A stretch of DNA of 14,428 bases from positions 1 to 14,428 of the forward strand of contig MNEO01000018.1 of the NCBI GenBank assembly GCA_001917735.1, in the 5' to 3' direction. Source of the stretch: Chloroflexi bacterium 13_1_40CM_68_21. Its GTDB lineage: Bacteria; Chloroflexota; Limnocylindria; P2-11E. Shown here in pieces: positions 1-7,959 of this stretch (positions are counted from its first letter, which is position 1; each line of letters opens with the position of its first letter). Under the pieces are notes generated by a model. That model saw only the letters and a program-made list of their open reading frames with translations. It was not told where the DNA came from and ran no database searches. The position numbers were made by a program, and so were the translations under genes.

Positions 1-2376
1 GGGGACCACGAACGTGCCGACGATGTCGGCGCGGTCCGCGGTCACGACGAAGCCGGTGGACGCCGCGTTCTTCCGTCCGGTCACGCGCACGCTCACGGTG
101 TGCGTGGCGTTCGGCAGCGTCCCTGTCGAGTAGACCAGGGCCTGGTCGACCCGCGTCGCCGCGTAGAAGTCGATGTCCGACTCGGCGCCGCCGTCCACGG
201 ACACGGCACCGATCCCGTGGTGCGGCGCAACCGCCGAGTAGAGGCTCAGCCTGGTTCCCACGAAGGTGACCGAGAAGGTCGAGCCTGTGACGTCGGAGTA
301 GTGGTCGTCCGACAGGTACTTCCCAGCCGCAGTGGAGGTGAACCAAGTCCCCGCGTACGCGAAGCTCGGGTCGTTGACGACGACCGAGGGTGGCGGTACG
401 GGCGTCGGGGTCGGCGTCGGTGCCGCCGTCGGCGTGGGGGTGGGCACGGGCGTCGGGGTCGGCGTCGGTGCCACGGTCGGCGTCGGGGTGGGCACGGGCG
501 TCGGGGTCGGCGTCGGTGCGACCGTCGGCGTGGGCGTGGCCGCGGACGTCGGGGTCGGCGTCGGTGTGGGCGTCGGGGTCGGCGTCGGTGTGGGCGTCGG
601 TGGCGCAGTCGGAACCGGCGTCGGCGCGGGGGCGGCCGCGGCGACAGAGAACGTGCCGCCATTGCTCATCGTGTAGAGAGCGGCCCACTGCGGCGCGTAG
701 ACACCAAGCTTGACGGTGTAGGTGCCGAGCGCGGCGCCGGCCGGGACCTGCCACGTCGCGGGATACGAGCGTTGCTGGCCAGCGGCGAACGCTTGGTCGT
801 CGAACCACACCTGATAGGCGGCGCTCGCCGCCCCGGGCGCCCACACTTCGATGTCGACGAGGGCGGTCGCCGCGATCGCGCTGGTCACGGAGTCGGTCAG
901 GCTGATCGAGCCCCCCGCGACCACGCTCGTCGCGCTGAGCGAGACCGTCGACGCGAAGCTCGGGGCCGGCGCGGGAGAGGTGGTCGGCGTCACCGTGGGC
1001 GCCGCTGACGTCGTCGGGCTCGGCGCCCCCGAGGGAGGCGGTGTCGCGGTGGGCCCCGGGGCGCTTGTCGGCGCGGTTGTGCCGGTCGGCGCCGGCGACG
1101 GCGGAACCAGGACTGGCGCGGATACGGCGAAGGTCGTGGCGGGCTGTTTCGCGCCGTACCGCGTCTTCCACCCCGCGGCGTAGGCGCTGAGGTTCACGCT
1201 GTACGTCCCGGCTGCCGCACCCGGAGGGACATCCCAGGTGATGAGGTAGGACTTCGCTTCGCCGCCGGTGAAGCTCTCGTTGTGGAACCACTTCTGGTAG
1301 GCGAGCGTTGCGCCGCCTGGGGCGTACACCTCGACTCCGATGAGGGCGCTGCCGCCCGAGGCCGTCCCGACCGTTGCGGTGATCTTCACCGATTTCCCGG
1401 GCGCGACACCCTGCGGGTCAGCGGAGGCGTCGAACGCGAAGCTCGTCGGCTGGACATTCTTGAACGCCTCACCCGGTACCGGCTCCGGCGTCGCCCCGCC
1501 GGGGCCGATAACGGTGACCAGGCTCACGATCCCCTCGTCTTCGAGCCAGGTCAGGCCGTCGACGACCGGACGCAGCTTCAGCGCGTACGTGCCGGGCGTG
1601 AACGGGGCGCGGACGCGGAAGACGAACGTCGCGATGCCGCCCGGCCCCACCATCGGCTCGGTCTGGATGGCCACCCGGTCCGGCGAAGGCCACCCGACGC
1701 CCAGCACGCTCAGGGAGCGATCGTCGCCGGCGAGGCCGAGGTTCGCCTGCTGGCCGGACACGCCACGCGTCCAGGTCTTCGGCCCGGTGTTGCGGATGTG
1801 CACCGTTAGGGGAGCGCTCATCTCGCCAGGCTTGAGGATCACGTGCGCCGATTGATCGACGAGCCTGCTGTGGTAGCCGAGATCGCTCGTGATCTCGAGC
1901 GTGACCGGCTCATGGTCGAGCCACGCGAGTCCATCGACGACGAGCCGCACCGGCACGCGGTAGGTGCCCGCTGTCGCCGGTGCGCGCACTTTGAAGGTGA
2001 ACGTGCCGATCATGCCGGGGAGGACGAAGTCTTCCGAAGTGGTCACGATCCGCGTGGGCGCGAGCCAGTCGACTGCCATGCCCGCGTCGGCGTATGTCCG
2101 GGCATCGCCACTGACGCCGAGCGTGACCTGCTTCTCCGTCCCGCGCTGCCAGGCCACGAGGCCGATGTTGCGGAAGTGCATTGAATAGGTGGTCGTCGTG
2201 CCGGGCAGGACGCCAGGGGGTGGTCCTTGATCGACAAGTGAGGCGTGGAACCCGAACTCCGTCACCGGTGTGCGCACGGGGGACCACACGACGAACCCGA
2301 GTACGGCAACGACAATGACGAGAGCTCCGGTGAATCCGCGGACCCAGTGGGATCCGCCCTCCCGCACCTCGTACAT
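1..2376 (-). CDS. Anchored multidomain surface protein with Ig-like repeats and a carbohydrate-binding-like domain (C-terminus cut by window edge)
   Basis: One uninterrupted minus-strand frame of 792 codons from ATG at 2376 to the left edge, so the C-terminus is missing. Residues 17-31 are a single hydrophobic segment ([15 protein letters not shown]) after an Arg, without a clear cleavage site: a signal anchor with an extracellular bulk. Residues about 38-163 and 165-291 are two copies of an Ig-like module with the pattern RNxG..W and PGTY...VVDGLxWL, resembling NBR1-type Ig domains. Residues about 311-420 and 473-579 are two copies of another beta-sandwich module sharing VEVYAPGG / IEVWAPGA and GTYxVxL, joined by a Pro/Thr/Ala linker. 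Residues 582-662 are a PT-repeat linker. Residues 665 onward resemble the jelly-roll domain of secreted glycosidases (FTGTRLSLY-like strand, [14 protein letters not shown]). No catalytic domain is visible; one could lie beyond the edge. The frame stays open upstream to 2760, so the start may be earlier. The role is inferred as surface or polysaccharide binding. Confidence 0.85.
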   Translation of the reverse strand, partial: MYEVREGGSHWVRGFTGALVIVVAVLGFVVWSPVRTPVTEFGFHASLVDQGPPPGVLPGTTTTYSMHFRNIGLVAWQRGTEKQVTLGVSGDARTYADAGMAVDWLAPTRIVTTSEDFVLPGMIGTFTFKVRAPATAGTYRVPVRLVVDGLAWLDHEPVTLEITSDLGYHSRLVDQSAHVILKPGEMSAPLTVHIRNTGPKTWTRGVSGQQANLGLAGDDRSLSVLGVGWPSPDRVAIQTEPMVGPGGIATFVFRVRAPFTPGTYALKLRPVVDGLTWLEDEGIVSLVTVIGPGGATPEPVPGEAFKNVQPTSFAFDASADPQGVAPGKSVKITATVGTASGGSALIGVEVYAPGGATLAYQKWFHNESFTGGEAKSYLITWDVPPGAAAGTYSVNLSAYAAGWKTRYGAKQPATTFAVSAPVLVPPSPAPTGTTAPTSAPGPTATPPPSGAPSPTTSAAPTVTPTTSPAPAPSFASTVSLSATSVVAGGSISLTDSVTSAIAATALVDIEVWAPGAASAAYQVWFDDQAFAAGQQRSYPATWQVPAGAALGTYTVKLGVYAPQWAALYTMSNGGTFSVAAAAPAPTPVPTAPPTPTPTPTPTPTPTPTPTSAATPTPTVAPTPTPTPVPTPTPTVAPTPTPTPVPTPTPTAAPTPTPTPVPPPSVVVNDPSFAYAGTWFTSTAAGKYLSDDHYSDVTGSTFSVTFVGTRLSLYSAVAPHHGIGAVSVDGGAESDIDFYAATRVDQALVYSTGTLPNATHTVSVRVTGRKNAASTGFVVTADRADIVGTFVVP
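391..633 (-). repeat. Pro-Thr minisatellite encoding a surface-protein linker
   Basis: On the plus strand the units GGCGTCGGGGTCGGCGTCGG, GTGGGCGTC and variants recur. Read on the minus strand they encode an almost pure (Pro-Thr)n tract with occasional Val and Ala, about 80 residues. This is typical of extended, often glycosylated, linkers that hold a binding domain away from the membrane. The repeat is nearly perfect over its upper half, so its length may vary between strains. Confidence 0.9.
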
Positions 2377-2814
2377 AACTTGGAGGAATAGCCCTCCGCC
2401 GATCTGTGTAGAAGGGAGAAGCTGGTACAGGGCCCTCCTAGGACCGCGGACGACCTTCGGCCCAGGACCGTAACGAGCCCCCGCGGGCGAGGCCAGCCCG
2501 TGAGGAGAGGTCACCTCGCCTGTCGGCTCGGGGTCATCCGTTCGATGTCGCTCCTCAACGCGGCTGCCCTCATGCCCGCCCTTGCCAGTCCGAGATGAAA
2601 GCCGCGTGACGCGTGCGGCTGTCATCGCCGGGGCGGGGGAGGGTGCGACGCGATCCGGCAGGTCCAAAAAGGAGAGGCACAGGCTCGGGACTCGACGAGA
2701 GCTGTCCGGGTCGCCAGCTCCCCGGCTTTTTGTCGCCAGGAGCCCGCCAATCAGCGCGAGTTACAGACCGGATTGCGACGACAACGTTCTCGAACTTGTC
2801 GCGTTGAGAGCGTA
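2377..2814. other. Divergent spacer between the surface-protein gene and the bactofilin gene
   Basis: About 440 bp with no gene I can recognise. On the minus strand the frame of the surface protein remains open to a TAA at 2763-2761, with no well-placed start other than ATG 2376; an upstream GTG (2514-2512) and ATG (2625-2623) are in frame but lack a good ribosome binding site. A GGAGG / CCTCC hairpin (minus, 2397-2382) lies just before ATG 2376 and could sequester a ribosome site. Around 2668-2732 there is an AAAAAG...CTTTTT-flanked inverted repeat. Both divergent promoters should lie here, but I see no convincing -10/-35 pair. Confidence 0.5.
2668..2732. terminator. Possible bidirectional terminator-like inverted repeat
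   Basis: AAAAAG (2668-2673) pairs with CTTTTT (2727-2732). Inside are complementary blocks AGCTG / CAGCT and CCGGG / CCCGG, the latter directly before the T run on the plus strand. The shape is terminator-like on both strands, but no transcript that should end here is evident, so it could equally be a 5'-UTR structure of the surface-protein mRNA. Confidence 0.3.
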
Positions 2815-3345
2815 GTGTTCCGATCCACGTTCAAGCGAGGAAGCGGAAAAGGCGAGGATCGTCAGCCGGTGTGGCAGGTGCCTCAGCACCAGCAGGCAGA
2901 CGCACCCGAGCCGCCGCGCACTGAGAAAGCGGAGGCACCAAGGGACATGCAGCAACAGCGGGAGGCCTACATGACTGGCACCGAGCTCAACGCGTCGCTG
3001 GGGCGGGGGTCGGAGTTCGAGGGGAAGCTCGCCTTTGAGGGGAAGGTTCGGATCGACGGCAACTTCACCGGCGAGATCTCGACGAACGACACCCTGCACA
3101 TCGGCGAGGGCGCCAAAGTCTCAGCCGAGATCAACTGCGGCACCGTCATCGTCGAGGGCGAGGTCGTTGGGAACATCAAGGCGACGGGTGCGGTCGAGCT
3201 TCACCGGCCGGCGAAGGTCCGCGGCGACATCACGACCCCTTCTCTCATGGTGGAGAAGGGCGTCATCTTCGAAGGTCGCTCGAAAATGGAAAATCTCGAG
3301 GCATCGAACGTCGTGAACCTACGGGCCGCATCCGAAGAGAACTAA
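2815..3345 (+). CDS. Bactofilin-family polymer-forming cytoskeletal protein
   Basis: Bactofilins form nucleotide-independent filaments of beta-helical subunits and scaffold cell-wall or envelope enzymes. The core, residues about 55-165, has the family repeat pattern: GRGSEFEGKLAFEGKVRIDG, then a strand series with IGEGAKV, VIVEGEVVGNI, VELHRPAKVRGDI and a hydrophobic KGVIFEGR. The GTG at 2815 gives 176 residues and an N-terminus reading (M)FRSTFKR followed by a disordered Gln/Pro/Glu/Lys-rich stretch. Short aromatic-basic N-termini of this kind are known membrane-targeting peptides in bactofilins. A second candidate, ATG 2971, has a much better Shine-Dalgarno (GGAGG at 2961-2965, 5-nt spacing) and would give a 124-residue core-only protein. 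The pentapeptide-repeat gene follows after 24 bp, so the two are probably co-transcribed. Family assignment is secure; the start is not. Confidence 0.9.
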   Translation: MFRSTFKRGSGKGEDRQPVWQVPQHQQADAPEPPRTEKAEAPRDMQQQREAYMTGTELNASLGRGSEFEGKLAFEGKVRIDGNFTGEISTNDTLHIGEGAKVSAEINCGTVIVEGEVVGNIKATGAVELHRPAKVRGDITTPSLMVEKGVIFEGRSKMENLEASNVVNLRAASEEN

Positions 3346-3369
3346 GCACCCCCGCGACAGGAGCTAAAC

Positions 3370-4086
3370 GTGCAGGGCGTTCTCGCGCTGGATCGGGTCA
3401 CCGTCCGCGACGCGGACTTCAGCCGCGCCGCGTTCGAACGGTTCGCGCCGAACGGTTGCACGTTCGAGCGTTGCGACTTCCGGGGCGAATCGTTCGACGA
3501 GCGCCTGCAGACACTTTTCGCTAGCCGGCGTCAGAGCGTGTTCCGCGAATGCCGCTTCGACGGCGCCGACCTCCGCGGCGTCCGTCCCGGGCAAGCGCGA
3601 TTCGAGCGATGCAGCTTCGCCGAGGCGAACATCGATGGCTGGATATCGGCCTGCGCCGAGTTCGTCGAGTGTCGCTTCACGGGAACCTTCCGGAACATCA
3701 CTTTCCACGGCAAGCCCTGGGGGCACGCCGCCGAGCGGATCGATCCGGTGCGGGCGACGAATGCGTTCACCGGCAACGACTTCACCGAGGCATCGCTCCT
3801 GAGCGTCCTGTTCGTGAACGGCATCGACGTCCGCGCGCAGCACTGGCCGAGCGGCGACAACTATGTCGTGATCGACCGTATCCACCAGAGGCTGACCCGG
3901 GCGCGCGCGCGGGTACTCGAGTGGAAGGATCACGAGGCGCGCAACGAGGCCCTCGCCATGCTTCAGCAGGTCGCCTTCGTGTTCATTCACCAGAACGGGA
4001 TCGCCACACCGCGCGCGGACGACTGCTGGCCGGCGACATTGGACATTCAGCGCAAGGTCTGGGAGACGCTGGAGGCGGCCTTCTAG
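3370..4086 (+). CDS. Pentapeptide-repeat protein
   Basis: A 238-residue protein starting at GTG 3370, supported by AGGAG at 3359-3363 with 6-nt spacing. Residues about 9-115 show the five-residue periodicity of pentapeptide repeats with Phe or Leu at the centre and small residues two before, for example ADFSR, CDFRG, CRFDG, ADLRG, CSFAE, ANIDG, CRFTG. Such repeats fold into a right-handed quadrilateral beta-helix. There is one break, near residues 46-57. Residues about 125-238 are not repeats; they contain Arg-rich and hydrophobic helical stretches and a Trp-containing end. No signal peptide or membrane segment, so probably cytoplasmic. It lies 24 bp after the bactofilin gene on the same strand, which suggests a shared transcript and perhaps a shared structure. 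The molecular function is unknown; similarity to gyrase-protecting pentapeptide proteins is only in the fold. Confidence 0.8.
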   Translation: MQGVLALDRVTVRDADFSRAAFERFAPNGCTFERCDFRGESFDERLQTLFASRRQSVFRECRFDGADLRGVRPGQARFERCSFAEANIDGWISACAEFVECRFTGTFRNITFHGKPWGHAAERIDPVRATNAFTGNDFTEASLLSVLFVNGIDVRAQHWPSGDNYVVIDRIHQRLTRARARVLEWKDHEARNEALAMLQQVAFVFIHQNGIATPRADDCWPATLDIQRKVWETLEAAF

Positions 4087-4100
4087 CTATTCTGCCAGCG

Positions 4101-4118
4101 CCCCGCCTGCTAGCGGGG
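4101..4118. terminator. Hairpin between convergent genes
   Basis: CCCCGC (4101-4106) pairs with GCGGGG (4113-4118) around a 6-nt loop that contains the stop codon of the minus-strand glycosyltransferase. It lies in the convergent junction with the pentapeptide gene. There is no T run on either side, so it is at best a weak bidirectional terminator. Confidence 0.35.
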
Positions 4119-5666
4119 AGATCCGGTCTCGTACAGACGAACCCTGATCGCCCCGTTTCGTGAGGGCACGACGACGTCGCCGACCAGGACATACGTTCCG
4201 TCAAAGACGGTCTCGAAGAAGGGCACCTGCTGCTTCATCAGAGCCGAGTCGCCATCCTGCAGCGCGCTCAGCAGGAAGACTCGGGGGCGTGCAGCGGCGT
4301 ACGCGGCGACGGCACGCTGATCGAGGGGCCGCTCTCCGAACACGATCCAATCCGAGCGGGCGGGCGCGTCGGCGATGACCGCGCTCGGGATCGCTCCGAT
4401 CCGGGTGTAGTAGTCCATCGCGAGCGTGGAGGACCATGTGGTGCTGACCAATCCGTCGCCGGCCTGATAGCGCTCCGCGATCCAGCGCGAAGCGGTCCGA
4501 AAGTCCTGCGCCGGCACGGAGGAGTAGATCGGTGTCGCGAACGCCGCGGCGACGATGAGGGTCACGGCGGCGCCAAGTCGGACACGCGGCCCAGGCAGCC
4601 CCGCGACCCCGACACCGGCAAGCAGGCAGAGGGCCGGTACGACGACGACGAGATAGCCCCACGCGAATAGATGAAGGTTCAGGTAGGGCTGCGTAACCGC
4701 GTAGCTGACCCCGACCGGGAAGCAGAGCCAGCACCCGAGCGCAACGGCCGGCGCCACCGGCAGACGGGGCCTCGACCGATCATTCCGGCCCCTGGCGCGA
4801 ACGACGAAGAGGGCCGCGGCGACGGCCGCGGCGCCGAGAAGCGCGCCGTAGATCACGTCGTGGCCGGCCACGTTCCAGACCAGACGAAGGACCGCCGCCG
4901 CGTTCGCCGGCGGGAGCCACGGATTCGTCGATCCGTGACCGGCGAAGTAGAGCTCCATGGGGAGGAGAGCGACGCAGGTCGCGCCGACGCAGATCGCCAT
5001 CGGGCGGACCGAGCGCCGCACGTGCTCACGCCACTCGTTCGGCAGGACGAGCAGCGCCACGAACGCGACCATCTGCGATGCGAGGATCAGCATGCCGAAC
5101 ACGTGCGCGTAGACGGCGAGCGTCATCGCGATGACGTAAGTCGCCCACCATCGAGGGCGGTTCCGGTCGGCGGCGATGGCCGCCAGAAACGCGTACCAGC
5201 CAAGGCAGAGGAGGAACATCTCGAGGCCGTAGGAACGCGCTTCGCGTGTCTTCGTGAGCTCGATGAAGTTGAGGAGGTACAGCGCCGCCCCGACGACGCC
5301 CACCGTCCGTCCAAAGAACCGCCGACCGATCCAGAAGACGACGACCACCGCGAGGACGGCGAAAAGGACGGACGGTGCGCGCACGAGCAGCTCGTCGGGC
5401 GACAAGCCGAAGAACCCGGTGGCGGCCAGCCAGCCACGCAGCAGCAGGTAGTAGAGGCTCATATTGGGTTCGTACAAGGTCATGAAGCTCCAGAACACCG
5501 GCCACGGCTGGCTGACGAGCTGGACGGAGAAGAGCTCGTCGCCCCAGAGACTTGTGCCGGGAAGCCTGAAGAGGTCGGCCGCCAGGGCCAAGGCCGCGAT
5601 CCCCACGACCAGGGCTCGGTCGAGGACCACGGCGCGCAGGAGCAGATGTGCCCGGCGGGAGACCAC
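4110..5666 (-). CDS. GT-C fold membrane glycosyltransferase (GT39/ArnT-like)
   Basis: A 518-residue polytopic membrane protein. The first hydrophobic segment (about 13-31) is followed by the loop LWGDELFS with the acidic pair D43-E44, the usual catalytic/metal-binding site of GT-C enzymes that take sugars from polyprenyl-phosphate donors. A second conserved element, TKTREARSYGLEMF, matches the REARxYxL motif typical of bacterial GT39-like proteins. About ten further hydrophobic segments follow, and residues after about 395 form a soluble extracytoplasmic tail with no second membrane block. Predicted role: transfer of a sugar to protein, lipid or polymer on the outer face of the membrane; donor and acceptor cannot be read from sequence. 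GTG 5666 is the only ATG/GTG/TTG start after an in-frame TGA near 5785, but it has no clear Shine-Dalgarno; an Arg-rich extension from a CTG is possible. Transcribed away from thrS. Confidence 0.85.
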   Translation of the reverse strand: MVSRRAHLLLRAVVLDRALVVGIAALALAADLFRLPGTSLWGDELFSVQLVSQPWPVFWSFMTLYEPNMSLYYLLLRGWLAATGFFGLSPDELLVRAPSVLFAVLAVVVVFWIGRRFFGRTVGVVGAALYLLNFIELTKTREARSYGLEMFLLCLGWYAFLAAIAADRNRPRWWATYVIAMTLAVYAHVFGMLILASQMVAFVALLVLPNEWREHVRRSVRPMAICVGATCVALLPMELYFAGHGSTNPWLPPANAAAVLRLVWNVAGHDVIYGALLGAAAVAAALFVVRARGRNDRSRPRLPVAPAVALGCWLCFPVGVSYAVTQPYLNLHLFAWGYLVVVVPALCLLAGVGVAGLPGPRVRLGAAVTLIVAAAFATPIYSSVPAQDFRTASRWIAERYQAGDGLVSTTWSSTLAMDYYTRIGAIPSAVIADAPARSDWIVFGERPLDQRAVAAYAAARPRVFLLSALQDGDSALMKQQVPFFETVFDGTYVLVGDVVVPSRNGAIRVRLYETGSPR

Positions 5667-5894
5667 ACGCGCGCGCCGCGGTCGAGTGACCGGCCCGGCC
5701 GACCATCCCGTCCGTTGGGGCTGCTCGGCGACCGCGGTGCGCTGCTCCGGGGTGACGCCGACCGTCAGCTTGGGCCTCTCACGTCATCGGCGACGCTACG
5801 TTTCGGTTCTTGAAGCGGCATTGACGGCCCGTTGAGGCGGCTCCCAAACCGCGCACCCGCCGGCCAGAGCCTCTCCCGCGCGCTACGATTCGCT

Positions 5895-6110
5895 TCTCGC
5901 GACGACGCGGACAGCGCTCCTGCTGGGGAAGCGGACAGTCCAGAGAGCCGGGCAAGGTGTGAGCCGGCCGGTCAATAGGTAGGAGAGACCGCCGCCGAGC
6001 GACCGGGGCAGGCCCCGTATAGCCTCGAATGAGCGCGCCGCCATGCGGCCGGCGAAGCTGGGTGGAACCGCGAGATCGCCTCGTCCCAGTGATGAATGGC
6101 GATTCTGTTT
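5895..6110 (+). ncRNA. T-box riboswitch leader of thrS (tRNA-Thr sensing)
   Basis: The leader contains the canonical T-box sequence GCTGGGTGGAACCGCG (6057-6072). Upstream are the Stem I landmarks CCAGAGAGCC (about 5940-5949), an apical GGTGTGAGCC, and then GAG-ACC-GCCGCCGAGC, where ACC (5988-5990) aligns with the specifier codon position of the pheS leader in this window and is a Thr codon. CGGGG / CCCCG (6004-6008 / 6013-6017) forms a Stem III-like hairpin. The antiterminator would pair GGG and CGA with TCG and CCC around the TGGAACC bulge. The bulge base after TGG is A (6066), predicting a tRNA-Thr discriminator base of U. The exact 5' end is uncertain; TACGAT at 5884-5889 is a possible -10 box without a good -35. 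Confidence 0.88.
6075..6110 (+). terminator. T-box terminator hairpin of thrS
   Basis: ATCGCC-TCGTC (6075-6085) pairs with GATGA-(AT)-GGCGAT (6091-6103) around a CCAGT loop, with one G-U pair and a 2-nt bulge, followed by TTCTGTTT. The 5' arm overlaps the antiterminator pairing partners (TCG, CCC), as expected for transcription attenuation. Confidence 0.75.
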
Positions 6111-6126
6111 GTGCGGGGGTACGGCC

Positions 6127-7959
6127 ATGGCGAAAGCGGAGCGCAAAGCTGACCACGGCGACGAGAAGCTCTACGCGCTGCGGCACTCGACCGCGCACGT
6201 CATGGCGGGCGCCGTGATGGAGCTTTTCCCGGAGGCGAAGTTCGGTTTCGGCCCGCCCGTCGCGGACGGCTTCTACTACGACTTCGACCTCCCGCGAGCG
6301 CTCACCGACGAGGATCTGCCGCGCATCGAGGAGCGCATGCGGGCGATGGTCAAGCGCGACGTCCCCTTCGAGCACCGCGAGATGGCGGTGCCGGAGGCGC
6401 TCGAATTCTTCCGCGAGCGGCACCAGGACTACAAGGTCGATCAGATCGAGAAGCTGGACGAAGAGGTCGAGGACGGCTCGGTCTCGATCTACAAGCACGC
6501 CGACTTCGTGGATCTCTGCCGCGGGCCGCACGTCGAGCGCACCGGAAAGATCGGCGCGTTCCGGCTGCTCTCGGTGGCCGGCGCGTACTGGCGCGGAAAC
6601 GAGCGAAACCCGCAGCTGCAGCGTATCTACGGGACGGTCTGGCCGACGGAGAAAGAGCTCGACGACTACCTCGAGAGGCTCAAGGAGATCGAGCGCCGTG
6701 ACCACCGCGCGCTCGGCCGCGACCTGGAGCTCTTCCGCATCGACGAGGAGCTCGGCTCAGGTCTGGTGCTGTGGCTTCCGAACCTTTCGATCGTGCGCGA
6801 GGAGCTCGAGACTTGGTGGCGCAAGGTCCATCGCGAGCGCGGCTACACGCTCGTGTACACGCCGCACATCGCGCACGAGAGGATCTACCAGCGCTCGGGC
6901 CATCTCGACAAGTACGGCGAGAACATGTACGGCCCGCTGCTGCTGGACGACGGCATGCAGAAGTTCTGGATCAAGCCGATGAACTGCCCCGGGCACATCA
7001 AGGTCTTCCAGTCGAAGATCCACAGCTACCGCGAGCTCCCGCTCCGCATCGGCGAGCTCGGCACCGTCTACCGTTACGAGCGCGGCGGCGCCCTGCACGG
7101 AATGCTCCGCGTGCGCGGCTTCACGCAGGACGACTCCCACATCTTCTGCTCGTGGGACCAGGCGCAGGCCGAGATCGGGAAGGTCTTCGACCTCGCGATG
7201 GAATTCCTACGCACGTTCGGATATCGCGATCCGCGGATCTACCTCTCGACGCGACCGGAGCGCCGGCTCGGCACGGACGAGCAGTGGGACAAAGCGGAGA
7301 AGGCCCTCGCCGACGCGCTCGGCGTCCGCGAGGTGCCGTACGAGGTCGACGTAGGGGGCGGCGTCTTCTATGCGCCGAAAATCGACATCAAGGTCATGGA
7401 CGCCATCGGACGCGAGTGGCAGGGGCCGACGATCCAGATCGACCTCAACATGCCCGAGCGCTTCGACGTCACGTTCGTCAACGAAAAGGGCGAGCGCGAG
7501 CGCGCGGTGATGATCCACCGCGTGTTGTTCGGCAGCCTCGAAAGGTTCGTTGGCGGATTGATCGAGCACTTCGCCGGCAACTTCCCACTCTGGCTGAACT
7601 GGGAGCAGGCCGCGATCATCCCGGTGCGCGAGTCCGCGCGACCGTATGCGGAGGACGTCGCTGCGAAGCTGCGAGCGGGGGAGTTCCGCGTGCATCTCGA
7701 CGAGCAGCCGGGCGACCTGCGGACGCGGATCAAGGAGGCGCAGCAGCGGAAGGCGTCTTACATGCTGGTCGTTGGCGACAAGGAGGCGGCGGCCGGGACG
7801 GTGTCGGTCCGCCGTCGCGGTGCGGGTCAAGGCGAAGAGGAACGGGGAGTGAAGCTCGACGACCTCATGGCGCGATTGATCAAAGAGCGCGAGAGCAAAG
7901 CGCTTCCACCGGACTTCGGGCCGCGCGGGCCCACGCTCGCGGATTCTCTCGGCGGATGA
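6127..7959 (+). CDS. thrS: Threonyl-tRNA synthetase, form without the TGS domain
   Basis: Charges tRNA-Thr with threonine in the cytoplasm. The 610-residue protein begins almost directly with the N2 editing domain: HSTAH (H20, H24) and CRGPH (C131, H135) are the editing-site ligands that remove mischarged serine. The N-terminal TGS domain of the usual roughly 640-residue enzyme is absent. The class II core follows: MNCPGH with C287, motif 2 around YRYERGGALHGMLRVRGF (315 onward), H338 in QDDSHIF and H464 in MIHR, so all three zinc ligands used for threonine recognition are present. LNWEQAAIIPV opens the anticodon-binding domain. ATG 6127 is chosen because it lies past the T-box terminator and is preceded by GGGGGT (6115-6120) at 6 nt; the frame is open further upstream but that would overlap the leader. 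The stop overlaps the start of the next gene (ATGA). Expression should depend on the T-box. Confidence 0.97.
   Translation: MAKAERKADHGDEKLYALRHSTAHVMAGAVMELFPEAKFGFGPPVADGFYYDFDLPRALTDEDLPRIEERMRAMVKRDVPFEHREMAVPEALEFFRERHQDYKVDQIEKLDEEVEDGSVSIYKHADFVDLCRGPHVERTGKIGAFRLLSVAGAYWRGNERNPQLQRIYGTVWPTEKELDDYLERLKEIERRDHRALGRDLELFRIDEELGSGLVLWLPNLSIVREELETWWRKVHRERGYTLVYTPHIAHERIYQRSGHLDKYGENMYGPLLLDDGMQKFWIKPMNCPGHIKVFQSKIHSYRELPLRIGELGTVYRYERGGALHGMLRVRGFTQDDSHIFCSWDQAQAEIGKVFDLAMEFLRTFGYRDPRIYLSTRPERRLGTDEQWDKAEKALADALGVREVPYEVDVGGGVFYAPKIDIKVMDAIGREWQGPTIQIDLNMPERFDVTFVNEKGERERAVMIHRVLFGSLERFVGGLIEHFAGNFPLWLNWEQAAIIPVRESARPYAEDVAAKLRAGEFRVHLDEQPGDLRTRIKEAQQRKASYMLVVGDKEAAAGTVSVRRRGAGQGEEERGVKLDDLMARLIKERESKALPPDFGPRGPTLADSLGG

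Noticed and set aside
391..633. CRISPR-like repeat array
   Set aside because: No spacers; the repeats are contiguous and encode (Pro-Thr)n in the frame of a long gene.
2680..2760. Possible c-di-AMP riboswitch on the minus strand upstream of the surface protein (CCGGGGAGCTGGCGACCCGGACAGCTC resembles its tail in parts)
   Set aside because: Only a short resemblance from memory; the other conserved helices and the AACCUCG-type end are not seen. A covariance-model search would decide.
4671..5813. 380-codon plus-strand frame opposite the glycosyltransferase
   Set aside because: No hydrophobic pattern or motif; the minus strand encodes a clear GT-C membrane enzyme.
5821..5837. TTGACG and TTGAGG as -35 boxes for thrS
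   Set aside because: No -10-like hexamer lies 16-18 bp downstream of either.
6771..7955. A second long plus-strand frame through thrS that continues into the GNAT gene
   Set aside because: It is Arg/Ala/Gly-rich and out of frame with well-conserved ThrRS motifs; the GNAT protein begins at 7956. High GC removes stops from alternative frames.
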